DNA of 15,218 nucleotides from Pseudomonadota bacterium (GTDB lineage: Bacteria > Desulfobacterota > Desulfovibrionia > Desulfovibrionales > Desulfovibrionaceae), in NCBI GenBank assembly GCA_023426275.1, contig JAFABC010000333.1, forward strand, positions 1-15,218, in the 5' to 3' direction. Positions 8,303 to 15,218 of the stretch are shown one piece after another (the first letter of the stretch is position 1; the number at the start of each line of letters is the position of its first letter). The notes under the pieces were generated by a model. That model did no database searches, had not been told where the DNA came from, and worked only from the letters and a program-made list of their open reading frames with translations. The position numbers were made by a program, and so were the translations under genes.

Positions 8303-8718
8303 AGTCCTTCCTCCTCGTTCCAGTCGAGCCCGCCTTTTTTCCAGGCATAGGCCAGTCCGAGCCCCAGCACCACGACGAAGACCGCCATGCGCGCGTAGCC
8401 GGGCAGGCCCAGTTCCGGCCAGGCCACGGCGTAGCTGATGATGTAGGCGGTTTCCACGTCGAAGATGAGGAAAAACACGGCCATGAGGAAAAACGGCACC
8501 GGATAGCGGAAGCGTCCCTGGCCCGTGGGCAGGATGCCGCATTCGTAGGGGCGCTGCTTTTCCGTGTTTGGCCGGCGGCGCACCAGGAAGCCGGACAGGA
8601 ACAGGATCAGGGCCAGGATGGCCAGTACGATGCCGCAATAGACCAGAAAACCGAGGCCGCCCGCTTCCCAGGGGGAAAACGGGGAGGACAGGGGTGTAAA
8701 CGATGCTTGGGGCGGCAT
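8299..8718 (-). CDS. nuoA: NADH-quinone oxidoreductase subunit A (NuoA)
   Basis: NuoA is the small membrane subunit whose long loop lines the quinone entrance. It has 139 residues and three predicted helices (about 24-46, 74-96, 109-126). The signature PYECGILP (57-64) and the second-helix acidic pair in FLIFDVET (D87, E89) are clear. It is the first gene of the nuo run, with no gene for 205 bp upstream. The ATG at 8718 has GAGGT a few bases upstream. Its stop overlaps the GTG of nuoBCD by 4 nt (GTGA), so the two are translationally coupled. Confidence 0.97.
   Translation of the reverse strand: MPPQASFTPLSSPFSPWEAGGLGFLVYCGIVLAILALILFLSGFLVRRRPNTEKQRPYECGILPTGQGRFRYPVPFFLMAVFFLIFDVETAYIISYAVAWPELGLPGYARMAVFVVVLGLGLAYAWKKGGLDWNEEEGL
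8309..8314 (-). promoter_or_regulatory. Ribosome binding site deciding the nuoBCD GTG start
   Basis: The minus strand has GGAGGA, then six bases, then GTG at 8302. This fixes the fusion protein's start, which would otherwise be unclear because the frame stays open far upstream through nuoA. Confidence 0.8.
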
Positions 8719-8776
8719 GGGACCTCGCGTGTACTGCCTGTTTTGAGGGTCGCCGTGGCGATCCTGGGAAGGCCAA

Positions 8777-8833
8777 TTGCAAGGGATAGTACGCGTAACG
8801 CATTTTTTTGCAACCGGGCGGCCTCAAATTGCA
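8777..8833. promoter_or_regulatory. Three TTGCA boxes around the nuo promoter, helically phased
   Basis: TTGCAA at 8777-8782, TTGCAA at 8808-8813 and TTGCA at 8829-8833 are spaced 31 and 21 bp start to start, about three and two helical turns. The two complete hexamers are palindromic. The middle one coincides with the proposed -35. The outer ones sit in longer similar sequences (AATTGCAAGGGAT and AATTGCAGGGAAT). They could be operator sites for an unknown regulator. They do not match Rex or FNR consensus sites as I know them. Confidence 0.25.
8786..8813 (-). promoter_or_regulatory. Candidate sigma-70 promoter of the nuo operon
   Basis: The minus strand has TTGCAA (8808-8813), a 16-bp spacer containing an A-run, then TACTAT (8786-8791). 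Each hexamer matches consensus at four of six positions. Transcription would start near 8779, giving an untranslated leader of about 60 nt before nuoA. It lies in the only AT-rich patch of the gap. No experimental support. Confidence 0.4.
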
Positions 8834-8923
8834 GGGAATTTTTGACGCAGGACAGCCGGCGCGATGCCGCCGGGTGGCCGGGGCATCGGTCGGTGCGAAG
8901 TCCGGAGGGAAGGGAGGGACGGT

Positions 8924-9157
8924 TCAGGCGGCGGGACGGTCGGCGCCGGCGCGCGCGGCGGCGGGCCTGATGATGAGCGAAAGCCTGGGCGGCAGACAGG
9001 TCATGGCCACATGGAGCCGCGAACAGACCGGACAGGGAAAGCTCTGCACGCGCTCACAGCTTTCCTGCCGGGAGACCACCACCTCGAACACCGCGCCGCA
9101 CAGGCAGGTGATGGTGCATTTTTCCTCGCCAAACGTATGCGTGTCGATTTCGTGCAT
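8924..9157 (-). CDS. Small Cys-rich zinc-ribbon-like protein
   Basis: This 77-residue protein has no name I recognise. Six cysteines stand out: C14, CxC at C18 and C20, C34, CPVC at C42 and C45, then C54. C18/C20 with C42/C45 makes a plausible zinc-ribbon-like metal site. The Ala/Arg-rich tail (from about residue 62) is probably disordered. The start is supported by GAGGT about six bases before the ATG. The gene stands alone, 258 bp after lhgO and about 205 bp before nuoA, on the same strand. I see no terminator between it and nuoA, so read-through into nuo is possible. Function unknown; a metal-binding or nucleic-acid-binding role is only a guess. Confidence 0.7.
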   Translation of the reverse strand: MHEIDTHTFGEEKCTITCLCGAVFEVVVSRQESCERVQSFPCPVCSRLHVAMTCLPPRLSLIIRPAAARAGADRPAA

Positions 9158-9415
9158 GTTCTACCTCGGTTTTTTGATGTGAGGCGGATATAGGCGCGGG
9201 GGGACGGGGCGTGGCGACAACGACGGGGCAATTGGGCGACGATTTTCCGACAACGAAAAGTGGCCTTCGGCGGCCGGGAGAGGTGGCCGGACGCTCGAAC
9301 GGGGGCTTCGAACGTGTGCTGGTGCCGGCGCCACTTCGCGCCGCGAAACGCGTCCCCTTCGGGGGCCGGGACATTGTGTCCCCGACCGCCGGAGGCCTCT
9401 TCCCCTCCCGCCCGG
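9158..9415. other. Structured intergenic region between lhgO and the small Cys-rich gene
   Basis: No gene seen. It contains a 9-bp direct repeat CGACAACGA at 9215-9223 and 9248-9256 (33 bp apart), and a TATATC on the minus strand near 9187-9192 without a convincing -35. Near lhgO there are several GC hairpins: CGCG-aaa-CGCG at 9342-9352, CCCC-ttc-GGGG at 9354-9364, and the repeat hairpin at 9368-9382. No run of T follows any of them on the transcribed strand. Confidence 0.5.
9366..9396 (-). repeat. Intergenic repeat copy C, just after lhgO
   Basis: The minus strand reads GCCTCCGGCGG (9396-9386), TCG, then a GGGACA-caa-TGTCCC hairpin (9382-9368) and GG. The head is identical to the other copies, while the hairpin arms differ yet still pair perfectly. 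It begins 19 bp past the lhgO stop codon and could act as a 3' end structure. Confidence 0.5.
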
Positions 9416-10606
9416 TCAGGCCCGGGGCAGGCGGTCGGCCAGGAACGGGGCAAAGGCCATGGAGGCGGTGAACGCCGGCGAGATGGCCCCGAGCACATGC
9501 AGCTCGCGCGGGCCGCGCTCCAGCACGAAGTCGGAAACCAGCGTGTTTTTGCGGGTGTCCACGAGTTGGGGGCGGATGCCGACCTTGGACGAGGGCAGCA
9601 CGTCCTGGGGGGAGAGCTTGCGCAGCAGTCGCTTGGCGTCGGCGAAGAATTGTTCGAACCGGTACTTGCGCGGCTCGGACAGGGCCACCGAGCGAAAGCC
9701 CGGATTGACGGCGAACAGCACGGCGTCGCGCAGCAGGATGGACGGCGCTTCGGCGTCGAGGCCTTCCAGGATGCCGTAGTTTTCCCGGCCAAAGGCGGGA
9801 ATGGAGGTCGGACCGATGGAGACCTCGCCCGACACGCCGCGCGTGAAGTGGACGCCAAGGAAGGGATTTCGAGGATCGGGCACGGGATAGATGTTGCCGC
9901 GCACCAGATACGCGGCTTCGGGACGCAGCTTGCGGTAGACGCCCTTGAACGGCACGAGCTGGTAGCCCTCGCCCAGGCCGAAGGCCCGGCACAGCCGGTC
10001 GGCGTAGGCCCCGGCCACGTTGGCCAGCCGTCCGTAGGTGATGTCCCCGGCCGAGGTGGCCAGCCGGTCCGTGCCGATCGGACCGATGGCCCGGGTGTTC
10101 CAGTGGATTTTGACCTTGCCCGTGGCCGTGATGTCCTCGGCCAGGGCGTTCAAGATGGCCTTGGGATTGATGACGGCGGTCTCGGGGGAAAAAAGGGCCT
10201 GCTGGCAGGTCTTGGCGTAGGGCTCGATGTCGGCCAGCTCGTCCGCATCGATGAGCCGGACGGTGGCGCCATTGGCCACGGCCTTGTCGCGCAGGGCGTG
10301 CAGGCCCGGCAGTTCCGAGACGTCACGCGTCACGATGACCTTGCCCCACTGGCCGAGGGGCAGGCCGCGTTCCTGGCAGTAGGCCCGCATGAGCCGGTTG
10401 CCGGCCAGACAGGTTTTGGCCCGCAGGCTGTCCGGGGCGTAGTAGATGCCGCTGTGGAGCACGCCGCTGTTGCGACCCGAGGCGTGACGGCCGGGGCCGG
10501 GCTCCTTGTCGCAGATGATGATGTCGTCCTCGCCCCGGGCCAGCAGTTCGCGGGCCAGGGTGAGACCGAGGATGCCGGAGCCGATAATAAGGGTGTGGGC
10601 GTGCAT
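9416..10606 (-). CDS. lhgO: L-2-hydroxyglutarate oxidase (LhgO)
   Basis: LhgO is a FAD-dependent oxidoreductase of the DAO superfamily that oxidises L-2-hydroxyglutarate to 2-oxoglutarate, with electrons generally passing to the quinone pool. Length, 396 residues, is typical. The dinucleotide fold is at the start, with G9-x-G11-x-x-G14 and the acidic end of the second strand at CDKE (32-35). The family signature HASGRNSGVLHSGIYY (41-56) is very clear. The C-terminal segment HVLGAISPAFTASMAFAPF also fits. The ATG at 10606 has only a weak ribosome site. The gene lies 56 bp after the glycosyltransferase and could be a separate unit. It is functionally unrelated to the glycosylation genes but compatible with quinone respiration next door. 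Confidence 0.92.
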   Translation of the reverse strand: MHAHTLIIGSGILGLTLARELLARGEDDIIICDKEPGPGRHASGRNSGVLHSGIYYAPDSLRAKTCLAGNRLMRAYCQERGLPLGQWGKVIVTRDVSELPGLHALRDKAVANGATVRLIDADELADIEPYAKTCQQALFSPETAVINPKAILNALAEDITATGKVKIHWNTRAIGPIGTDRLATSAGDITYGRLANVAGAYADRLCRAFGLGEGYQLVPFKGVYRKLRPEAAYLVRGNIYPVPDPRNPFLGVHFTRGVSGEVSIGPTSIPAFGRENYGILEGLDAEAPSILLRDAVLFAVNPGFRSVALSEPRKYRFEQFFADAKRLLRKLSPQDVLPSSKVGIRPQLVDTRKNTLVSDFVLERGPRELHVLGAISPAFTASMAFAPFLADRLPRA

Positions 10607-10623
10607 GGGGGGACGGTAATCAA

Positions 10624-10637
10624 ACGTCCCGCGACGT
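10624..10637. repeat. Short inverted repeat before lhgO
   Basis: ACGTC-ccgc-GACGT sits in the 56-bp gap between the glycosyltransferase stop and lhgO. On the minus strand the bases after it are TTGATT, so it could be a very weak terminator, or an operator overlapping a TTGACG-like element. The five-pair stem is too short to decide. Confidence 0.25.
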
Positions 10638-10662
10638 CAAGTCCTTGTGTGCGGACGCACTG

Positions 10663-12606
10663 TTAGGGCACACGCGACCCCGGCTCGGGCGGATCGCGGA
10701 AAAGAGCCAGCAGCCGGTCGTTGACGGCGGGGCCGTCAAGGGTGACCGGCAGCCGCCAGCCCCAGCCCGTGGCCGCGATGCGTTCGCCCACCGCGCCGCA
10801 GTCGAAGCCCACGGCAAAAAGCCCGGCCCTCCAGGCTTCGGTCAGCGTGTAGCAATAGGTTTCCGGCCATACGGACAAAAACAGCGCCGCATGGCAGTCC
10901 AGCTCGCGGATGACGGCCACGCTCGCGTTTGGGGCGTAGCGGCCGGACACGAACACCCGGCCCGTGGCAAAAAGCGGATAGTCGTCCTGGGTGAAGCCGG
11001 CCACCAGAAAACGCAGGGGCAGGTCGCGCCGGGCGGCGTCGCGGGCCATGGACAGCAGCACGCCGTAGCCCTTGTGTTCGCCGATGGCCCCGATGACGCC
11101 CAGGCGAAGCGGCGTGTGCCCGTCCCAGGGCAGAACGGCGGGAGCGGACGGTGGCGCGGCCAGGGGCGGTTCGGGATGGGGGACGGCTTCGATGCGCGCC
11201 GTGGGGAAATGGCGGGCCATGCGTTTCGCCGCGTCCTCGCTCGGGGCCAGCACGCGTTCGGCCGCGCCGAGCAGGGCCCCGGAGCGCTCCAGCAGGGTCG
11301 TCACGGCCAGCCCGGGCATGTCCGAGCCGTTGACGTCGGCGCAACGCTGGCAGGTGGCCGCGTCCGGCTCGGCGCAGGCCAGCCCGGTGTCGTCGATGAG
11401 GTTGATGCGCGGACAAAACCAGCCATAGTCGTGGATGCGCGCCTCATAGGGCAGGCCCAGCCGGGCTGGCAGGTCCAGAACTTCGGCCGGCAGGTCGAGA
11501 AAATGGTGGATGAGGCAGCCGGCCGGCCCCAGGGCGCGCAGGTCGGCCGCAAGCGTTTCGAGCTCGTCCGGCAGGGCGTAGACCAGATCGGCCGGAACGT
11601 CGGGATGGTCCACGGTCAGGCGCACCCGGCCGTCGGAACAGTCATTTTCGGCCGGACGCAGCGTGGCCGGGGTGTAGCCGGCGGCGGTCAGCTCCCGGGC
11701 CTCGTCGTCCAGGCGTCTGGCCGTGCCGCCATCCTTGGCGTGGCACAGGCGCAGCACCAGCGGTGGCGGGGACAGGCGGCACAGCCGGGCCACGGTGACG
11801 GCCCGGCGCAGCGGTCCGGCCGGGTCGCGGCGGATGCAGTCGCCCACCAGCGGCAGGTAGCCCGGGTATCGCGCGGCGAGCACGGCCAGATTGCGGCGCA
11901 GGGCAGGATTTTTCGCGGCGCCAAAGGATGCGCCGCCGGCATGGACCGCGAACACGTCGCCGGCCAGCACGTGCCGCCAACCCAGCCGCGTCGCCCGCAG
12001 GCAGAAATCGTTTTCCTCGCCGTAGCCCGTGGCAAAGGCGTCGGCGTCGAAAAGGCCCGTGTCGTCCAGGCAGTCGCGCCGCAGGTACATGCAAAAGCCC
12101 ACGGCCGTGGGCACGTCCACGCTGCGTCCGGCATTGACGGCGGTAAACAGCGCATCCAGTTCCGTCGGCGTGATGTCGGCCGGCAACGGGTTGTCCACGT
12201 TGGGCACCGGGTAGGAGCAGATGGTGGCGTTGTTGGAAAAGGGCGTGGCCGTGCCGATGTCCGGGGCGGCGTAGGCGGCCCCGGACAGCCGGTCGAGCCA
12301 GCCGTCGAAGACCAGCACGTCGCTGTTGACGAGCACCGGGTCGCGGTCCGGCGACAGGGCAAGCCCCCGGTTGGCCGTGGCCGGGAACCCCAGGTTGCGC
12401 GAATTTTCCAGGAGCGTGAGACGTCCGCTTCCGGCCAGCTCCCGCAGCCAGCGCGCGAGTTCCGGTTCGGGCGAGGCGTCGTTTATGGCCACGATGCGGG
12501 CCGGGGTGTGGTTGGTCGCGGTGAAAAGCGATTCCAGACAGGCCCGGGTGTGGCCGAAGCCCCGGTAGACCGGCACGATGACATCGACGGGTCTACCGGC
12601 GCGCAT
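10663..12606 (-). CDS. Two-domain glycosyltransferase (GT2 N-terminal, GT4-like C-terminal)
   Basis: The 647 residues form two transferase halves. Residues about 6-250 are a GT-A family 2 domain: DVIVPVYRG (8-16), INDASPEPE (41-49), a VNSDV metal/sugar-nucleotide site (93-97) and GYGEENDF (194-201) as the acceptor-side acidic motif. Residues about 284-640 are a GT-B family 4-like domain: HDYGWFCPRINLID (392-405), a GAIGEHKGYG loop (506-515) and an E-x7-E motif (E582, E590). C398, C411, C419 and C422 make a Cys4 insertion that may bind metal. The protein probably adds two successive sugars to a surface glycan or flagellin; substrates unknown. GGAGGA precedes the ATG. The start overlaps the upstream gene by 14 nt. 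Confidence 0.88.
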   Translation of the reverse strand: MRAGRPVDVIVPVYRGFGHTRACLESLFTATNHTPARIVAINDASPEPELARWLRELAGSGRLTLLENSRNLGFPATANRGLALSPDRDPVLVNSDVLVFDGWLDRLSGAAYAAPDIGTATPFSNNATICSYPVPNVDNPLPADITPTELDALFTAVNAGRSVDVPTAVGFCMYLRRDCLDDTGLFDADAFATGYGEENDFCLRATRLGWRHVLAGDVFAVHAGGASFGAAKNPALRRNLAVLAARYPGYLPLVGDCIRRDPAGPLRRAVTVARLCRLSPPPLVLRLCHAKDGGTARRLDDEARELTAAGYTPATLRPAENDCSDGRVRLTVDHPDVPADLVYALPDELETLAADLRALGPAGCLIHHFLDLPAEVLDLPARLGLPYEARIHDYGWFCPRINLIDDTGLACAEPDAATCQRCADVNGSDMPGLAVTTLLERSGALLGAAERVLAPSEDAAKRMARHFPTARIEAVPHPEPPLAAPPSAPAVLPWDGHTPLRLGVIGAIGEHKGYGVLLSMARDAARRDLPLRFLVAGFTQDDYPLFATGRVFVSGRYAPNASVAVIRELDCHAALFLSVWPETYCYTLTEAWRAGLFAVGFDCGAVGERIAATGWGWRLPVTLDGPAVNDRLLALFRDPPEPGSRVP

Positions 12607-13906
12607 CGTTTCCTCCTTCCTGGGGCGGCGTTTCGGCCGGCGCGGCTTCGAGCGAGGCGTGCAGATCGGCCAGGGTCCGCCGGGCCAGTTCCAGCAGCGG
12701 CCCCCGGCAGGCCTCGGGCAGGGGCGGCGGCGTTTCGGGCGTTTCGCCGCAGCGGCGCAGCCAGGCGTTGAGGCCGGCCAGGGCGGCCGCTCCCACCCGG
12801 GGCTGCAGCATCAGGACGGGAGAACCGGCCAGGGGGGTGTCCGTGGCCGCGTCGCGCACCTCCACCCGCTGGCAGGCCACGCCGGGCGTTCCCGGCCAGT
12901 CGAGGGCAAAGCCGCAGCGTCCGTCGCCGCAGCCGGCGGCCAGCCGGTCGGGGGCGAATTCCCTGGCCGTGACCGTCTGGCAGGACGCGTCCGGGCCGTC
13001 GCCGCGACACACGACCCGCCGGGGCGCGTCGGGGGCGGCCGGATCGAACAGATGCCCGACGAGGCGTCCGCCTTCGTCGCGCCGGACCGCCCCACGAAGG
13101 GGGCCGCAGGGGGCTGGCCGTCGCGGCTGCGCGGCGGGGAGGCGTAGCGGGCTGCCGAAAAGCGGTTGGCCGTCCGGGACGAAGCTGACCGTGATCGCTT
13201 TTTCCCGGGGCAGCGGTGTGGCCGGCGGCACCCGGAAGCCGAGCAGGCCCGCCTGGGCGCACCAGGGCGTGTCGGGCGTGATTTTGGCCAGTTCCCGGTT
13301 TTCGGCCGCGATGACGATGGTCGGCGGCCGGGGGCCGGTCTGGCGGACAACGCCGGCAATGCCCTCGTCGGCCAGGGACGCCACGCCCCAGTCCCGGCCC
13401 CTGGCGACGGCGTCGAGCACGGCGACGGCCAGGGCGGCCGGATTGCCCGGCGCATCCGGTCCTTCGGGGGCGGAGAGGCAGGCGATGGCCTCGTCCAGGG
13501 CGGCTCCGGGCCGTCCCAGGCGCAGGCTGGCCAGCAGCACGGCGGCAGTGGCCGCTGGTTCGTCGGCGTCGAGGCGCAAGGCGTTCCGGCCGGTGATCAG
13601 GGCGTCCTCATGGCGGCCGGTCTCGGTCAGGGCCATGGCCCGAAGCCCCTGGGTGCGCGGACTTTTGGGGGCCAGCCGGGCGGCCCGGCCGATCAGGCGC
13701 GCCGCTTCGGCCGCGTCGCCCCGGCAGCGGGCCAGTTCGTAGAGCAGCATGAGCACGCGGGCGTGCAGGGCCGGCTCACCCAGAAGCGGCGTGGCCGTCG
13801 CGGCCGCGCTTTCCAGCCGGCCGGCCGCGGCCAGGGATTCGGCCCGGGCCAGCGCCTGAACTGACGCCTGGGATGGCTCGGGCAGGGAAAGGTCATCGCG
13901 GCCCAT
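12593..13906 (-). CDS. TPR protein with carbohydrate-type beta-sandwich domain
   Basis: 437 residues with no membrane segment or signal peptide. Residues about 13-150 form tetratricopeptide-like helical pairs, clearest at 48-82 and 83-115. Residues about 280-369 resemble a small beta-sandwich that I recall from polysaccharide-related proteins, with pattern G-x-x-FDP, then AREFAPDRLAAGCGDG (314-329) and CGFALDWP. A Pro-rich helical tail follows. I place the start at ATG 13906, not at the more distant ATG 14050, because AGGAGA lies five bases upstream (13912-13917) and the extra residues would lie inside the preceding gene. It sits between two glycosyltransferases with 14-nt overlaps on both sides, so it is likely a scaffold or acceptor-binding partner. 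Function is inferred. Confidence 0.78.
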   Translation of the reverse strand: MGRDDLSLPEPSQASVQALARAESLAAAGRLESAAATATPLLGEPALHARVLMLLYELARCRGDAAEAARLIGRAARLAPKSPRTQGLRAMALTETGRHEDALITGRNALRLDADEPAATAAVLLASLRLGRPGAALDEAIACLSAPEGPDAPGNPAALAVAVLDAVARGRDWGVASLADEGIAGVVRQTGPRPPTIVIAAENRELAKITPDTPWCAQAGLLGFRVPPATPLPREKAITVSFVPDGQPLFGSPLRLPAAQPRRPAPCGPLRGAVRRDEGGRLVGHLFDPAAPDAPRRVVCRGDGPDASCQTVTAREFAPDRLAAGCGDGRCGFALDWPGTPGVACQRVEVRDAATDTPLAGSPVLMLQPRVGAAALAGLNAWLRRCGETPETPPPLPEACRGPLLELARRTLADLHASLEAAPAETPPQEGGNDARR

Positions 13907-15143
13907 CGAAATCTCCTGCCAGGACCCGCTCGGCCAGCCGGACATGGGCCGGCAGACAGATCCGTTTTTTGTCGTAGCGGTCGAGCACGGTTTGCCGGGC
14001 GGCCCGGCGGACGTGCCCCAGGCGTTCCCGGTTGGCCAGCACGTCGGCAATGCGGCGGGCCAGGGCGTTGTGGTCGAAAAAATCCACCAGAAAGCCGTTT
14101 TCTCCGTCCCGGATCACCTCGCGCACCGGCTCGGTGGCGGAGCCGACCAGCAGACAGCCGGCGGCCATGGCTTCCAGGGCCGACCAGGACAAAACAAAGG
14201 GGTAGGTCAGATAGACATGGCAGGCCGAAACCTGCAACGCCTTGAGGTAATCGGGATAGGGCAGGGTGTCGATGAAGAACACGCGCTGCGGATCGACCGG
14301 ATAGAGCGCCTTGTAGCGGCGGACGTAGCTTTGGCCGAAGGGCGGGCGCATGCCGTAGCTCACCCCGTCGCGCCCGATGATGCACACCCGGCACCCGGAC
14401 CGCAGGCGCAGCAGTTCCGGCAGGGCCCGCATGAAGACGTGGAAGCCCCGGTAGGGCTCAAGGTCCCGGGCCACATAGGTGACGACCTCGTCTCCCGGGG
14501 CGATATCCAGCCCCGACCCGTCCAGGCGCAGCCGGGCGGCGGGGTTGGGGCGCACCACGTCGGTGTCCACGCCTTCGTGGATGACCTCGATTTTTTCCCG
14601 CCATTCGGGCGGAAAGACCCGGCGTTGCCAGAACGTGGGCGAGACGCCCCGGTCGCAGGCCTCCAGGGCGAGCAGGCCGGCCATGTTTTGCAGGCGGATG
14701 ATGGGCCGGTGAAAATCGGGGATGGGAAATTCCGGGTCGAAGACCGTGTCGTTGCCCCGGGGATGGTAATAGAATTCGCAGTAGGCAATAAGCCGGGCCC
14801 GGGGAAAGACATCGGCCAGAAAGAGCGCCTCGCCCCAGCCGGGATGGGCGTAGATGAGGTCGGGCTCGATGCCGGCCCGGCGCAGGCCCTTGGCCGCGTC
14901 CATGGCGGCGATGCCGCGCCGGATCTGCGCTTCGGTGTGGCGGGCGTACTGGTGCAGCCCGTCCGGCCGCTTGGGCAGTTCGTCGTAGGGGGCGTCGATG
15001 ACGCCCGGCAGGGGCGCGCCCTTGCCGGCGTCGCGGATGGCGCAGACACGCGTGCCCGGACGGCGCAGGAAATATTCGAGCAGCCCGCGAAACTGGCTGG
15101 GAAAGTCCTGGTGGACGAAAAGGACGGTCAGTTCCGGCTGCAT
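13893..15143 (-). CDS. Family 4 glycosyltransferase
   Basis: A 416-residue retaining GT-B transferase. The N-terminal domain begins LFVHQDFPSQFRGLL (8-22), the hallmark of a GT4 N-terminal subfamily, with AHPGWGEALF (99-108) in the active-site cleft and HEGVD (189-193) at the domain link. The C-terminal nucleotide-sugar domain has SALEAMAAGCLLVGS (about 321-335) followed by TEPVREVI and GENGFLVD. Two ATGs compete, 15149 and 15143. I prefer 15143 because AAAGGA (15149-15154) is then five bases upstream, whereas it abuts the other ATG. It is the first of three overlapping genes and probably works on the same glycan. It ends 14 nt inside the TPR gene. Confidence 0.9.
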   Translation of the reverse strand: MQPELTVLFVHQDFPSQFRGLLEYFLRRPGTRVCAIRDAGKGAPLPGVIDAPYDELPKRPDGLHQYARHTEAQIRRGIAAMDAAKGLRRAGIEPDLIYAHPGWGEALFLADVFPRARLIAYCEFYYHPRGNDTVFDPEFPIPDFHRPIIRLQNMAGLLALEACDRGVSPTFWQRRVFPPEWREKIEVIHEGVDTDVVRPNPAARLRLDGSGLDIAPGDEVVTYVARDLEPYRGFHVFMRALPELLRLRSGCRVCIIGRDGVSYGMRPPFGQSYVRRYKALYPVDPQRVFFIDTLPYPDYLKALQVSACHVYLTYPFVLSWSALEAMAAGCLLVGSATEPVREVIRDGENGFLVDFFDHNALARRIADVLANRERLGHVRRAARQTVLDRYDKKRICLPAHVRLAERVLAGDFDGPR

Positions 15144-15189
15144 CCTCATCCTTTCTGCTCTGCGTCGCTCCGCCGGGGGCGGGGAAGAC

Positions 15190-15218
15190 GCCTCCGGCGG
15201 CCGGGGGGCATGATGCCC
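15190..15218 (+). repeat. Intergenic repeat copy D (cut by right edge)
   Basis: The plus strand reads GCCTCCGGCGG, CC, then a G-run and a GGGCA-tga-TGCCC hairpin (15206-15218) that continues past the edge. It lies about 47 bp upstream of the glycosyltransferase start, marking the border of that operon. The head is identical to the other three copies, with different hairpin arms. Confidence 0.5.

Noticed and set aside
8303..8827. Extension of the nuoBCD frame upstream to an ATG at 8827
   Set aside because: The extra 175 codons would overlap all of nuoA and the promoter region, and have no family similarity. The GTG at 8302 has an excellent ribosome site.
8808..9193. Plus-strand open frames across the nuoA / small-gene gap
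   Set aside because: No family features; they run through the nuo promoter region and antisense to the Cys-rich gene, which has the better ribosome site and motif.
9342..9396. Intrinsic terminator after lhgO
   Set aside because: Hairpins are present but no T-run follows on the transcribed strand, so I list them only as repeats and structure.
10645..12771. 708-codon plus-strand frame opposite the double glycosyltransferase
   Set aside because: Antisense shadow with low-complexity composition; the minus-strand gene has clear GT2 and GT4 motifs.
13907..14050. Upstream ATG at 14050 for the TPR protein
   Set aside because: It would add 48 residues of unlikely Trp/Pro/Cys-rich sequence inside the preceding glycosyltransferase; ATG 13906 has AGGAGA at ideal spacing.

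Overview
The window is very GC-rich and coding-dense, and every gene I can support lies on the minus strand, so it is transcribed right to left. Gene content suggests a Gram-negative anaerobe or facultative bacterium. The E. coli-like complex I cluster, the codon use and the intergenic repeat style remind me of Desulfovibrionaceae (Solidesulfovibrio / Desulfovibrio magneticus relatives). That assignment is recollection and inference; no marker gene here proves it.

Right part (about 15.2 to 10.7 kb): a tightly coupled three-gene glycosylation operon. It encodes a GT4 glycosyltransferase, a TPR protein with a carbohydrate-type beta-sandwich domain, and a 647-residue GT2-GT4 two-domain glycosyltransferase. 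Both junctions are 14-nt overlaps. It is probably the tail of a larger surface-polysaccharide or flagellin-glycosylation locus to the right. Next, 56 bp downstream, is lhgO (FAD-dependent L-2-hydroxyglutarate oxidase).

Middle (9.4 to 8.7 kb): a structured intergenic stretch, a 77-residue Cys-rich zinc-ribbon-like protein, and then a gap that holds the likely promoter of the complex I operon and three helically phased TTGCA boxes.

Left part (8.7 kb to the left edge): nuoA, a fused nuoBCD, nuoE, nuoF, nuoG, nuoH and nuoI of proton-translocating NADH:quinone oxidoreductase. The remaining membrane subunits (J to N) would be expected beyond the left edge. The iron-sulfur ligands for N1a, N1b, N2, N3, N4, N5, N6a/b and N7 are all visible, so the enzyme looks intact. 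Three features stand out. B, C and D form one 790-residue chain. The normally near-invariant nucleotide-site motif of NuoF is changed at the residue that enforces NADH over NADPH in E. coli. The quinone-site loop of NuoD has Tyr where Pro is usual.

A short repeat (GCCTCCGGCGG plus a hairpin of changing sequence) occurs at four gene borders: both window edges, after lhgO, and between nuoBCD and nuoE. In the last case it also supplies the nuoE Shine-Dalgarno sequence. I see no tRNA, rRNA, CRISPR array, insertion sequence or phage gene.
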